Source of the DNA: Planctomycetota bacterium
GTDB lineage: Bacteria; Planctomycetota; Brocadiia; Brocadiales; Brocadiaceae
Reading direction: 5' to 3'
DNA: 64,000 bases
NCBI GenBank assembly: GCA_016188675.1
Contig: JACPHJ010000004.1
Span: forward strand, 1-64,000
This document shows, piece after piece, positions 7,328 to 16,528 of the stretch. The position numbers were made by a program, and so were the translations under genes. Within the stretch, counting starts at the first letter, position 1, and each line of letters opens with the position of its first letter. Under the pieces are notes generated by a model. That model was not told the DNA's origin, did not search any database, and was given only the letters and a program-made list of their open reading frames with translations.

Positions 7328-10300
7328 CTACTTATCCAGCACTTCTCTCATCCTTTTTAAAAGCTCTATGGGAGAAACGGGTTTTGCTATCAGTGGAAAT
7401 CCCTTTCCTAAAATGCCCTTTTTATTTGCAATATCCTCACTGTGGCCGCTCATAAAAATTGCTTTTATATCAGGCCGCACCTCCTTTATTTCGTCGTATG
7501 CCTCCCTGCCATTCTTGTTCGGCATTATTACATCCGTCAACAGAAGTTGCACCTTATCTTTGTTCTCCAGAAACTTCTCCACAGCATCATTTCCATCCAC
7601 CGCCTCTATCACCTTATACCCATGCCTCTCAAGCACTATTCGCGCCAGATTCCTCACATCATCCTCATCCTCCGCCACCAATATCGTCTCTGTCCCTTCT
7701 TGCAGCATAATGTGCGCCTTCGCCTTCGAACCCTCAGGCGACTGCTCGCTTACCGGTAAATATATCCTGAACGCCGTCCCTTTGCCCAATTCACTATAAA
7801 CGTTTATGTAACCATTGTGCTGCTTGATTATCCCATACACAATCGCAAGCCCTAGCCCGGTGCCCTTCCCCACCTCTTTCGTCGTAAAGAACGGCTCAAA
7901 TATCCGTTCCTTCGTCCTTTCATCTATTCCCAAGCCCGTGTCCGAAACGGTTATCAATGCATACATGCCGGGCAGACCATATCCATGTGTTTTTATAAAC
8001 GCATCGTCTATTTTTACAATATCGGTGCTTATGTCCAGAACACCCCCATCGGGCATTGCGTCCCGCGCGTTTGTGGCAAGGTTCATCAACACCTGTTCTA
8101 TCTGGCCTACGTCCGCCATTACGATACAACCTTTACCGGCAAGCGTGGTCGTAAGTTTAATGTCTTTCCGAATAATCCTTACCAGCAGGTCTTCTACCTC
8201 TTGCACAATCTCGTTTACATATACAGACCTTGGGTTGTGTGCCTGTTTCCTGCTGAACGCAAGAAGCCCCTGGGTCAGTTTCGCAGCCCTTTCCGCCGAT
8301 TTCAGTATCTTTTGCACAAAATCCTTCGACGGGATCCCCTCTGCCATCTCCATCTGGAGCAGGTTTCCGTACCCGATGATTGCCGTGAGGAGGTTGTTGA
8401 AATCATGGGCAATACCGCCCGCAAGGGTGCCGACCGATTCGAGTTTCTGGACGTGGTAGAGCTGTTCTCTCAGCTTCTTCTCTACCGCTTCCATCTGTTT
8501 ATGTCCGGTAACATCTCTGGCTGTGCCTATAACTCCTATTATGTTGTTATTTTTGTCTCTTAACGGAAGACTTTTATACTCACAGATTATTTTAGTATTT
8601 TCAAAACATAGTTCCAACTGACTGCTTTCCCCTTTTAATGCCTTTGTATATGCAACCATCGCTTTTTTCTGACCTTCTTCATCAAAAAGCGGTGCAAAAG
8701 GTTTTCCTATAAATTGCCTGATTTTATAGCCAGTCAATTTTTCAAACACCTTATTTACAAACAAGATATTGCCTTTTGTGTCTAAAACATAAGCAATGTC
8801 AGTTATCTCGGAAAACAGCACTCCATATAATTCCAATTCATCCTCAGCCTGCTTGCGTTTTATAATAGAGCCTATCTGTGATAACACCGTTAAAACGAGT
8901 TTGATAAGCCGCTCGTCTTTTTCTTCAGTCTTTATCTGATAAAATATTACAACGGTTACTACCTCATTATCAGCAATGACTGGAAAGGCAATTCCCGTTT
9001 TCAATCCGACTTCTCTGGCAATCGGCGTCCGAAGGTAATGGGGATCACAGGTAACATCCCTAACCCACACGGGCTGTTTCTCAGACCAGGCGCGGCCGGG
9101 TAACCCAACGCCTTTGGGAAAGATAAATCCTTCGGTAAGCACACTGAATTTCTCCAAGCTCTCGATGCTGCTGTAATAGGTATGATTGCATTTCAGGGAT
9201 GTGTCATCCGTATGCGGTATCCACGCCTCTCCATAAACCCAGCCGGTAAAGGTACAGATTTTTTGTATGGCAATAACCAGCGCATCGTGGAAATTCCCGG
9301 AGGTGCTGACTGCCTGGGTCAATGCCTGCAACAGCCGCATTTCTTCATTAGTGCGTTTTTGCTCTGTAATATCCTGGACAGTTCCGATCATTCGAATAGC
9401 CCTTCCCGCATCATCAAATACAACTTCTACCTTCTCATGAACAATGCGTACCATTCCATCTTTACGGATTATGCGGAATTCGATGTCATAAGGTTTTTTG
9501 TGATGCAGTGTATCATCAACGGATTTCCTTACAGACTTCCTATCGTCAGGATAAACGCAATTAAAAAAAGTTTTATACGTAACAACAAATTCCTGCGGGG
9601 CAAACCCAAAAATACGATAATTTTCATCAGACCAGTATGATTTGTTTTTCACAAGATCCCACTCCCAGTTCCCAAGATGGGCGACTTGTTGGGCTTCGGC
9701 AAGACGGGCATTGCTTTTTTCAAGTTCTTTTGTTCTTGCATTAATATTGCTGACCATATAATTAAACGATTCGTAAAGCGTGCCTATCTCATCGCCTGTT
9801 TTAACCGGAGTTACTGTGCTGAAATTGCCGGCGGCAACATTTCTCACAGTAGAAGAAATTGTCTGGAGGGGTTTTACTACCCTTTCCAGAAAGACAGTAA
9901 ACAACAGGACGACAAGTCCAACGACGATAACGGCGGTTATCTGCGCGGTGATGATCATGTCCCTGGAAACAACGAGCACCTCGTCCGCATCGACCTCTAC
10001 CAGGAGTATCCACTGCATCGACGGTATATACATAGATACACCGGCAACCTCTACGCCCCTGTAATCCTTATAGAATCCTGACATCTCCTTCTTTGCTGTC
10101 AGGCCGGTCTCGATGGGTAATGTGTCAACTCTCTGCTTCAATATAGCATCTTTCACAAATATGGAATTTGTGACCATGAGTCTGTCCTTATTAACAAGGT
10201 AGACCTCCATCGTCTTCCATCTTCCCATGTCCCACGATACAGCGCCCATTTCCCTGCAATATTCTCCGGATACAACCTTACCCAACTCTGAAGTCTGGAT

Positions 10301-10852
10301 AAAGTTGACAAGCACACCAATAAGCCTGCCTCTGTTTTTACTGAAAATGGGAGTCGAAATGGCAAGCTCTGGCGATCCGCCGTGTCCAATGTTAAATTCT
10401 GTAATGGCAGTAGAGTCTCTTCCTTTGATAAAAAACGATTCTCCCGAAAAATCTCTTCCAATCTCTGAGCTGTTTGTAGAGGCAACAACCTTTCCATCGA
10501 GGGAGAGCACGCTGATGGTATTTATGTATTTGCTGAGGAGGAGCTTGTTTTCCACGAGGTGTTTGCTGAGGGTATCAACAGCGGCATCGACTTTATGGTT
10601 TTTTCTAAGGAGATGTCTTATCACAAAACCGTCGCTGGCAAAATCCTGGGCACGACGCTTGAGCATATCCAGGAACTGGTAGACCTGCCCCTCGTATGCC
10701 TCTGCCATAACCGTCAGGTCGTTGAGCACCTGCTTCTCCATGTGCGCCTTGTTTCGATGATAGCTCAGGAAGAATGTAATAATGACGGGCAGGAGGATGA
10801 TGACAATCCCCAGTAATGCCTTTTTTTTTAGCGATAATTTGAATTTTTTCAT
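7328..10852 (-). CDS. Hybrid sensor histidine kinase (Cache-HAMP-PAS-GAF-PAS-HisKA-HATPase-REC)
   Basis: Large membrane-bound sensor, 1174 residues. TM1 at about 13-33 (ALLGIVIILLPVIITFFL), an extracytoplasmic dCache-like domain to about 300, TM2 near 300-325, HAMP near 326-385, a PAS domain starting VAHLGNWEWDL, a GAF domain around 510-650, a second PAS with a conserved GTARDVTGHKQ edge, then HisKA with the phospho-His in GGIAHDFNNLLTAI, HATPase with DTGLGID and GTGLGLAIVYGI, and a C-terminal receiver with LLTDVIMPNKNG. The receiver may quench or relay the signal. The stop codon (TAG, 7328-7330) lies inside a dispersed palindrome. Signal unknown; the downstream HD-GYP regulator is a likely partner. 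Confidence 0.92.
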   Translation of the reverse strand: MKKFKLSLKKKALLGIVIILLPVIITFFLSYHRNKAHMEKQVLNDLTVMAEAYEGQVYQFLDMLKRRAQDFASDGFVIRHLLRKNHKVDAAVDTLSKHLVENKLLLSKYINTISVLSLDGKVVASTNSSEIGRDFSGESFFIKGRDSTAITEFNIGHGGSPELAISTPIFSKNRGRLIGVLVNFIQTSELGKVVSGEYCREMGAVSWDMGRWKTMEVYLVNKDRLMVTNSIFVKDAILKQRVDTLPIETGLTAKKEMSGFYKDYRGVEVAGVSMYIPSMQWILLVEVDADEVLVVSRDMIITAQITAVIVVGLVVLLFTVFLERVVKPLQTISSTVRNVAAGNFSTVTPVKTGDEIGTLYESFNYMVSNINARTKELEKSNARLAEAQQVAHLGNWEWDLVKNKSYWSDENYRIFGFAPQEFVVTYKTFFNCVYPDDRKSVRKSVDDTLHHKKPYDIEFRIIRKDGMVRIVHEKVEVVFDDAGRAIRMIGTVQDITEQKRTNEEMRLLQALTQAVSTSGNFHDALVIAIQKICTFTGWVYGEAWIPHTDDTSLKCNHTYYSSIESLEKFSVLTEGFIFPKGVGLPGRAWSEKQPVWVRDVTCDPHYLRTPIAREVGLKTGIAFPVIADNEVVTVVIFYQIKTEEKDERLIKLVLTVLSQIGSIIKRKQAEDELELYGVLFSEITDIAYVLDTKGNILFVNKVFEKLTGYKIRQFIGKPFAPLFDEEGQKKAMVAYTKALKGESSQLELCFENTKIICEYKSLPLRDKNNNIIGVIGTARDVTGHKQMEAVEKKLREQLYHVQKLESVGTLAGGIAHDFNNLLTAIIGYGNLLQMEMAEGIPSKDFVQKILKSAERAAKLTQGLLAFSRKQAHNPRSVYVNEIVQEVEDLLVRIIRKDIKLTTTLAGKGCIVMADVGQIEQVLMNLATNARDAMPDGGVLDISTDIVKIDDAFIKTHGYGLPGMYALITVSDTGLGIDERTKERIFEPFFTTKEVGKGTGLGLAIVYGIIKQHNGYINVYSELGKGTAFRIYLPVSEQSPEGSKAKAHIMLQEGTETILVAEDEDDVRNLARIVLERHGYKVIEAVDGNDAVEKFLENKDKVQLLLTDVIMPNKNGREAYDEIKEVRPDIKAIFMSGHSEDIANKKGILGKGFPLIAKPVSPIELLKRMREVLDK

Positions 10853-10927
10853 TCAGAGGTGGTTATGAAATAGCCTCCTCAGGCTGGCAATCGTCCTCTC
10901 AGGCTGGTTAAATCATCCACGATTAAA

Positions 10928-10975
10928 CCTGCCCCCCTATGTCCCCCCGTTTACGGGGGGATTATGGGGGGTGTT
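10928..10975. repeat. CCCCCC/GGGGGG hairpin
   Basis: CCCCCCTATGTCCCCCCG faces CGGGGGGATTATGGGGGG, a strong hairpin upstream of the kinase gene. It belongs to the same loose class as the hairpins at 30878, 43055 and 63425. Confidence 0.6.
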
Positions 10976-11023
10976 TTCACGGCGGCGCCGGTTTCAACCC
11001 ATGTGCCCCGGTTCAAAACATCT

Positions 11024-11122
11024 GGGGCTGTCCAATAAGTATTTATCTATACGACCCGCAGTGGCAACTCATGAATTGCCACTACATATAGTATGCAAAA
11101 ACCGACTTTCAGGACTTTTTAG
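11024..11122. repeat. About 100-bp palindromic element, copy 1 (degenerate)
   Basis: Reverse-complement relative of the element at 12008-12113: a central GTGGCAACTCATGAATTGCC palindrome with flanks GGGGCTGTCCAATAAG and AAAACCGACTTTCAGGAC. Its right edge overlaps the 3' end of the metallophosphoesterase gene and supplies its TGA stop codon. Terminal repeats are no longer perfect. Confidence 0.7.
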
Positions 11123-11939
11123 AGCTGTTTTGCAAGGTAAATAACGTAATTTCAGGCCGCGCAAAAAATCTCACCGGAAAATTGGAAACTCCAATACCCT
11201 TATTGACATACATAATTGTTTTTTCTTCATGAAAAAGTCCCGATGCATAGCGGGTGCCAAATTTGGAGTATACAATGGGAGGCCCATAGAGAGGCAGGCA
11301 TACCTGCCCGCCGTGTGTATGGCCTGCCATCACAAAGTCAATGCCGGTATGTTTAATTTTCTCGATGGCGTCCGGGTTGTGGCATAATAAAATTTTGGGT
11401 TTACTATCTACGCCTTTCAGGGTTGTTTCCAAGTTCAATTTACCTGCCCATAGATCGTCTACCCCTGCAATGAAGAGATAGTCCTTCTTCCGGTAAAGCG
11501 GGATATGCTCATTAATCAATAAACGAATGCCTTTTTTTGCTAATGTATCGACAGTAACTTCTTTGTTGTCGTGGTTGCCCAATACGGCGAAGACGCCTTC
11601 TTTTGCTTTTAGTTCCGACAATTCTTCTGCAACAGAAGAGATGAAATCCTTCGAGCCATAAACAAAATCCCCAGTTAATGCAATAATGTCCGGAGATAAT
11701 GCGTTTACCTTCCGGACACACTTTTTGATAAATTCTCTGGGAACGTATTTGCAGTGGTGAATGTCAGAAAGCTGCGCTATCGTCATTCCTTCAAACCGCT
11801 CCGGCAGGGCATGGATATTTATAGAAATATTTTTTATTTCAATCCAACGCGGTTCTAAGAGACAGCTATAACTGCCGACAGACATAACACCGAGCGCGTA
11901 TCCGCACGCACCCTTTATGAACGTACGCCTGGAAATCAT
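11109..11939 (-). CDS. YkuE-like metallophosphoesterase with Tat-type signal
   Basis: Calcineurin-like phosphoesterase of 276 residues, probably exported and membrane-anchored. The N-terminus MISRRTFIKGACGYALG fits the twin-arginine consensus. Metal-binding motifs appear in order: AQLSDIHH, LTGDFVYG, LGNHDNKE, LLCHNPD and AGHTHGGQV. This is the arrangement of the YkuE/YaeI group, suspected to act on lipid-linked phosphate esters; the substrate is not known. The gene is flanked on both sides by inverted copies of a roughly 100-bp repeat, one of which provides its stop codon, so the unit could have moved as a block. Confidence 0.88.
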   Translation of the reverse strand: MISRRTFIKGACGYALGVMSVGSYSCLLEPRWIEIKNISINIHALPERFEGMTIAQLSDIHHCKYVPREFIKKCVRKVNALSPDIIALTGDFVYGSKDFISSVAEELSELKAKEGVFAVLGNHDNKEVTVDTLAKKGIRLLINEHIPLYRKKDYLFIAGVDDLWAGKLNLETTLKGVDSKPKILLCHNPDAIEKIKHTGIDFVMAGHTHGGQVCLPLYGPPIVYSKFGTRYASGLFHEEKTIMYVNKGIGVSNFPVRFFARPEITLFTLQNSSKKS

Positions 11940-12007
11940 ATTTCGTCACCTTTTTGAATCTTTTATAGTATTCCTGTGTAAAGACATCTTTTTTACCCCC
12001 CTTTGTA

Positions 12008-12113
12008 GGGTTGTCCAAAAAGTCCCAGAAGTCGACTTTTGTATACTATCTGTAGTGGCAATTCATGAATTGCCACTACAGGCCGTACGGATAAAAACTT
12101 TTTGGACAACCCC
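12008..12113. repeat. About 106-bp palindromic element, copy 2, with perfect terminal inverted repeats
   Basis: Ends are a perfect 16-bp inverted repeat: GGGTTGTCCAAAAAGT at the left and ACTTTTTGGACAACCC at the right. The centre (12052-12079) is the perfect 28-bp palindrome with GTAGTGGCAATTCATGAATT. It looks like a miniature non-autonomous element; no transposase is inside. Confidence 0.8.
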
Positions 12114-12207
12114 AAGAGAACAGTAAGCTTGAGAGGGGAGAAAGAGAGTTGTTATTTGATTGCGGCTCCGCATGCACTGTGCATGTTCCTTTAATAACAA
12201 CCATTAT

Positions 12208-12432
12208 CTACCGCTTGAGACCGCATGGTGATATGCAATCTGCACAAATGCCTTCTTCCCATTCTTCCTTAACAAATTCCATCCAATCGTCCGGGGCATT
12301 ACGGCACGACAAACATATCCCAATATCGCAAAGTCCTTCGGTCGTACTTTCAGAATCCTTTATTGCTGCACCGCAGCAAGCGCATTGCCACGTAATCATG
12401 TCGCTGCTTATATGGCCGCCAACGTCACACAT
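12208..12432 (-). CDS. Small cysteine-rich (zinc-ribbon-like) protein
   Basis: Seventy-four residues with paired Cys motifs: CACC near the N-terminus, CDIGICLSC in the middle and CADCISPC near the C-terminus, consistent with one or two zinc or Fe-S sites. The start is well supported: AAAGGAGTG lies five bases before the ATG. I do not recognise the family. Between the Cys knuckles is an acidic helix (WMEFVKEEWEEG). Neighbours are a CBS protein and a phosphoesterase on the same strand; no function can be assigned. Confidence 0.7.
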   Translation of the reverse strand: MCDVGGHISSDMITWQCACCGAAIKDSESTTEGLCDIGICLSCRNAPDDWMEFVKEEWEEGICADCISPCGLKR

Positions 12433-12522
12433 GAGACACTCCTTTAGCTTTTTGAAAAAGGTAGCGCCGATCCCTTGTGGTCGGCTTGTGCGGGGGATAA
12501 ACCACCCGCGCTACATTTCCTG

Positions 12523-12939
12523 TCAGATTTTCTTTCTGCTGTTATCTACGAAATATTGTAATACATCCGTCTCGGTAATCAAGCCAATTAACTTATTCTT
12601 TTCCTTTACCACAGGCAATCCGCCCACCTTTTTATCAATCATAATTTGGGCAGCCTCCTCAATCGTTGCGTCAGGCGGAACGGTTACTACATTTTTCGTC
12701 ATTACGTCTGAGACCTTGATGGAATCCAGAAATTCCTTATTTTCCTTCCAGTTCGTGAGGAGGGAAGTCAGTGATGCGCGATACAGGTCTCTTTGTGTTA
12801 GTATGCCTACAATAGTTTCCCCTTTTACAACGGGCAGATGCCGTATCCTACCCAAATACATAATATCATTGGCAAAACCCAGTTTCGAGTCAGCGTTTAA
12901 GGTTACCAGTTGTGTCTTCATTACATCTTTTACCAGCAT
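12523..12939 (-). CDS. CBS-domain pair protein
   Basis: Stand-alone Bateman module of 138 residues with two CBS repeats: VKDVMKTQLVTL...GRIRHLPVVKGETIVGILTQRDL and VSDVMTKNVVTVPPDATIEEAAQ...KVGGLPVVKEKNKLIGLITETD. Such proteins sense adenine nucleotides or SAM and act on a partner. The start lies inside the end of the upstream YkgJ-type frame (50-bp overlap) with a GAGGAGAAAG site before it. Partner unknown. Confidence 0.9.
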   Translation of the reverse strand: MLVKDVMKTQLVTLNADSKLGFANDIMYLGRIRHLPVVKGETIVGILTQRDLYRASLTSLLTNWKENKEFLDSIKVSDVMTKNVVTVPPDATIEEAAQIMIDKKVGGLPVVKEKNKLIGLITETDVLQYFVDNSRKKI

Positions 12940-13610
12940 CTTTCTCCTCCATTTCTATGGCAGTATTAAGCTTCGCTTCCCATTCAGGCCCATAATGATT
13001 TTGAAGATTTTTTTGTATCTTTTCCTGCCATCTGCGGTATGCCTGTTTTACCGTGCCGATGGGCTGATGTTTTTCTGATAGATATAGGATATTCTGCGTT
13101 CGTTTTGGCAGTGGAATAAGGATATAATTCGATTCCTCCCCCCCCGCAGATATTGAAGCAAGGTGAACGTCCTTTGCATTTATTATTAACTCCCGCGCGG
13201 TGTGCGCATCTTCATCAACAAATATATTCCGGATTACATCCATATCGTCCAGGATTGCATAAAAGGCGTCCCATTTCCTTTTATATACGAGATTTTTATA
13301 CGCTCCGGGAGCGGCATATTCATTGAATATGCACGGACCGCTTATTTTCTGATATAACGATTCACCTGCTCTGTCCGGATAATCTCTGCACTGTCGGGGA
13401 CGGTGCTTATAAATACTGCAGCGCAAGTCTATTTTCCAATAATTTAACATAGGGTGAGCCGGTTCCGCTTTTCCACATGGACTTGAAAAATCCGATATGT
13501 CCGTTGTTTGATGGGATGACGCAGGTAAAACAACACATTCCATCCGAACACTCATTCTCTGCAAAGGCCATATCGCAAAGGTTTTTATTCATGGTATAAT
13601 TAATATTCAT
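12890..13610 (-). pseudogene. YkgJ-type cysteine-cluster protein split by a frameshift
   Basis: Two overlapping frames together resemble a YkgJ-family Fe/Zn-chelating protein. The N-terminal frame (13610 down to about 13460) has ENECSDGMCCFTC, the expected Cys cluster. The C-terminal frame (from about 13560 to 12890) has LRCSIYKHRPRQCRDYP, the other diagnostic motif, and continues normally for about 170 residues. The switch must occur between about 13455 and 13535, so one base is gained or lost. It is either a sequencing indel or a recent mutation; the rest of the protein shows no other damage. It starts six bases after the carbonic anhydrase stop, so it was probably in that operon. Confidence 0.7.
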
Positions 13611-13616
13611 AACAAT

Positions 13617-14408
13617 CTATACTATTATGCGGGTTACCTTTTCGTTGATTAGTTGACATGCAATCTTATATCCTTCACTGGACTCTTCGTAACTTGGTAT
13701 CCTCTTAATAATAGCCCTGGCTTTATCATGAAGGTCTATAGGGTTGATGACACCGTTAATATTTGTAATCAAAACCCTGCCCAGTTGTTTCGAATAGGCG
13801 CCAACAAAGTCATACACCCCGCCAATGATTGTTAATTTGTTTTCCTTTACCAAGCCGCCGTAATATTTTAAAGCTTTTTCTATTTGGTAGTCCACATTTA
13901 TTTGACTCAGATAAGCGAGTTCCTTCATTTCATTTTGAATCTTTCTTAAATCAGGTATTCCTCTTTCGATGGGTATGGTTAAAGGAAGCATTTCGGATTT
14001 TATCTCGCGACTAAGTGATGAATAATCCGTCTTCATGAGGTTATCAAAAGACTTTGCTAAATTGATAATTTCCTGAGACTGTGTTATACAGGCGTGGGTA
14101 GCAAACTTTACTGCGCCACAATCTGTATGCCCCAGTACAAGCATCACAGGGGTTTTAAGTACAAACAGGGAATACTCGATAGACCCCCTATTTATGGCAA
14201 ATTGATTACCCGCATTCCGAACAATAAACACCTTGTTAAAGATGTCCATCCCCAGGATATTGCCATGTACACGCGAATCTGCGCATGTAACAAGGGTGAT
14301 ATAAGGACTTTGACTACCTGCATATGCAAGGAACTTCGTTTCATCGGTACTTTTTACAAAGGCCTCATTGTGTACCAGGAGGTGACGAAAAATATTCCCG
14401 ACTTCCAT
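13617..14408 (-). CDS. Beta-class carbonic anhydrase-like protein
   Basis: Predicted zinc enzyme interconverting CO2 and bicarbonate. Zinc ligands are Cys42, His94 and Cys97, with the Asp44-Arg46 dyad, seen in TCADSRVHG and LGHTDCGAV; VRNAGN (63-68) is also conserved. At 263 residues it is longer than the usual 190-220, with an insertion after the HxxC motif, so substrate may differ. A GAGGAGATAG site precedes the ATG. It lies just downstream of glutamine synthetase on the same strand. Confidence 0.87.
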   Translation of the reverse strand: MEVGNIFRHLLVHNEAFVKSTDETKFLAYAGSQSPYITLVTCADSRVHGNILGMDIFNKVFIVRNAGNQFAINRGSIEYSLFVLKTPVMLVLGHTDCGAVKFATHACITQSQEIINLAKSFDNLMKTDYSSLSREIKSEMLPLTIPIERGIPDLRKIQNEMKELAYLSQINVDYQIEKALKYYGGLVKENKLTIIGGVYDFVGAYSKQLGRVLITNINGVINPIDLHDKARAIIKRIPSYEESSEGYKIACQLINEKVTRIIV

Positions 14409-14445
14409 AATCTATCTCCTCAATAAAATTAAACGTTTAAGTTTA

Positions 14446-15792
14446 TTATGTCGTCTCGAAATATTTTTTATGTTCCCATTCGGTTACCTGTATCCTGTAT
14501 TCATCCCATTCGGCCATCTTCGAATGTATATACACCTGGAAAGTATGAGTACCCAATGCCGCCTCCATCAGTTTGTTTTTCTTTAATTCCTCAAGCGCCT
14601 CACTCAAAGAGCCCGGAAGGGTAGCGATATTCCGGTATGCTAATTCATCCTTATTAAACTCATAGACGTTTTCTTCAACAGGATTTGGAGGCATGAGTCC
14701 CCTTCGGATTCCGTCAAGCCCCGCTTCCAGCATGACTGCGAGGGCAAGGTATGGATTATTACTGGGGTCAGGGCATCTTAACTCCGCCCTCGTAGCCTGT
14801 TCCCTTCCCGGAGAATATCGTGGAATTCGTATCAGGGCGGAGCGGTTTTTTTGTCCCCAGCAGACATATACAGGCGCCTCATATCCGGGCACCAGTCTCT
14901 TATAAGAATTTACCGTGGGAGACAGAATGGCGCTCATAGCCCGCACATGCTGCAGTTGGCCTGCAATGAACTGCCGCGCCGTCTTGCTGAGCTTATATTC
15001 ATCTTTCTCATCGAAGAAGATATTCTTTCGCGTGGTGATATCAAAAAAACTTTGATGGCAATGCATCCCGCTGCCGCATACGCCAAAGATGGGTTTAGGC
15101 ATAAAGGTGCCATATAAATCGTGTTTATGTGCGATGGATTTTACCACCTGTTTAAAAGTCAGGGCATTCTCGGCTGTTTTCAATGCCTCTGCATATTTGA
15201 AATCAATCTCATGCTGGCCAGGAGCTACTTCGTGATGGCTCATCTCGACATTAAGCCCCATTTTTTCCAATGTAAAAATAATATCCCTTCTTACATTTCC
15301 CGCAAGGTCTCTTGGTGAAAAGTCGAAATAACTTCCCACATCATGCGGTGTAGGCTCTACCTGCCCGTCGCTCTTGGGCTTGAATAAGAAAAATTCCAAC
15401 TCAGGTCCCACGTTATACTCATAGTTCAGTGCGCGGGCGTTTTTAATTGCCCTTTTCAGGATATATCGAGGATCTCCTTCAAAGGGGGAACCATCGGGCA
15501 TATAGACGTCACAAAAGAGCCTTGCTGTCGGCTCTTCCGTTTCCCAGGGAAGCAAGGCATAAGTATTCGTGTCGGGCTTTAAATACATGTCGCTTTCGCA
15601 AATTCTTAAAAAACCCTCGATTGACGAGCCGTCAAACCAAATCCCCTTTTCAATGGATTCCGGGAATCTTTCTACAGGTATCGTAACGGACTTAATATTC
15701 CCGTTAATATCTGTAAATTGCAATTGGACAAGTTTTACATTATCTTCTTTTACCCGATTGATAATTGCCAAATCTGTATGCTCATTGGTCAT
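14446..15792 (-). CDS. glnA: Type I glutamine synthetase
   Basis: Condenses ammonia and glutamate to glutamine using ATP. The 448-residue protein has the GSI signatures: FDGSSIEGF, GPELEFFLF, the ATP-binding stretch GTFMPKPIFGVCGSGMH, NSYKRLVPGYEAP and REQATRAELRCPDPSNNPY. The C-terminal region NVYEFNKDEL lacks an obvious NLYDLP-type adenylylation site, pointing to the GSI-alpha group rather than the adenylylated form. An AAGGTAGA site supports the start. A damaged PII-like gene sits about 2 kb away on the other strand. Confidence 0.95.
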   Translation of the reverse strand: MTNEHTDLAIINRVKEDNVKLVQLQFTDINGNIKSVTIPVERFPESIEKGIWFDGSSIEGFLRICESDMYLKPDTNTYALLPWETEEPTARLFCDVYMPDGSPFEGDPRYILKRAIKNARALNYEYNVGPELEFFLFKPKSDGQVEPTPHDVGSYFDFSPRDLAGNVRRDIIFTLEKMGLNVEMSHHEVAPGQHEIDFKYAEALKTAENALTFKQVVKSIAHKHDLYGTFMPKPIFGVCGSGMHCHQSFFDITTRKNIFFDEKDEYKLSKTARQFIAGQLQHVRAMSAILSPTVNSYKRLVPGYEAPVYVCWGQKNRSALIRIPRYSPGREQATRAELRCPDPSNNPYLALAVMLEAGLDGIRRGLMPPNPVEENVYEFNKDELAYRNIATLPGSLSEALEELKKNKLMEAALGTHTFQVYIHSKMAEWDEYRIQVTEWEHKKYFETT

Positions 15793-16072
15793 GTAAAGTC
15801 TACCTTTCTAACGCTGTTGGTCGTGTTTTGCTCAACCACGACTTATGTAAATGTAGAATAATTTATCCATAAAAAGTTTGTTAATTTTAAACATATTGCT
15901 CAAAAAAAACAAGTAATTTATAACCGATTGACAAATGTGTTCATACTTGACACTATTAATATATCGTGCTAAACTTCTACCTGTGTTTCTTTGTGCCCTT
16001 TGTGCCCTTTGTGCCTTTGTGGTTAAATTCTTTTGTATTTTGGATGCGGCTTTGCTGCGCCAGGTGATTATT

Positions 16073-16528
16073 ATGGGAAAAATTGTTGCCGTCTGTATAA
16101 GTGAAAAGAAGGGAGTCCAGAAATGCGATGTCGGAACACGCAAGTTAATTGAGCATTTCGGTCTGGAAGGAGACGCCCACGCCGGGAAATGGCACCGCCA
16201 GGTTAGCCTGCTGGCAAGAGAGAGCGCGGATATTATGCGTGAAAAAGGATTGAACATCAAAGACGGTGATTTTGGGGAAAATATTGTAACGGAAGGCATC
16301 GAACTCAAATCCCTTCCCATCGGAACTGTTTTGAAAATCGGTGACTGTATAATCATCCGGGTGACTCAAATCGGCAAGCTGTGCCATGACCGGTGTGCTA
16401 TTTATTATAAGGCAGGCGATTGTATTATGCCTCGGGAGGGTATTTTTGCAGAAATCCTTACCGGCGGCACTATTAAAGCAGGGGATGAAATTACGATAGT
16501 TGAAAAGGATACGGTAGTAAAGGCATGA
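16073..16528 (+). CDS. MOSC-domain protein
   Basis: About 151 residues forming a MOSC domain, the fold used by molybdenum-cofactor sulfurases and related sulfur carriers. Seen: KKGVQKCDVGTRKL, FGLEGDAHAGKWHRQVSLLA, GDFGENIVTEGI and the conserved Cys in IGKLCHDRCAIY. The start at MGKIVAVC was chosen because the longer frame runs through a repeat of the TTTGTGCCC type with no homology. It overlaps the next gene by four bases, so it is coupled with mogA. Confidence 0.9.
   Translation: MGKIVAVCISEKKGVQKCDVGTRKLIEHFGLEGDAHAGKWHRQVSLLARESADIMREKGLNIKDGDFGENIVTEGIELKSLPIGTVLKIGDCIIIRVTQIGKLCHDRCAIYYKAGDCIMPREGIFAEILTGGTIKAGDEITIVEKDTVVKA

Noticed and set aside
7815-8459. 214-residue plus-strand ORF inside the hybrid kinase
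   Set aside because: It is the antisense of a clear HisKA/HATPase domain; a shadow frame.
12149-13078. 309-residue plus-strand ORF
   Set aside because: It is antisense to the CBS and YkgJ genes and the cysteine-rich gene, with no homology or ribosome site.
15793-15930. Sigma-54 promoter before glnA
   Set aside because: No TGGCAC-N5-TTGC-like pair with correct spacing was seen.
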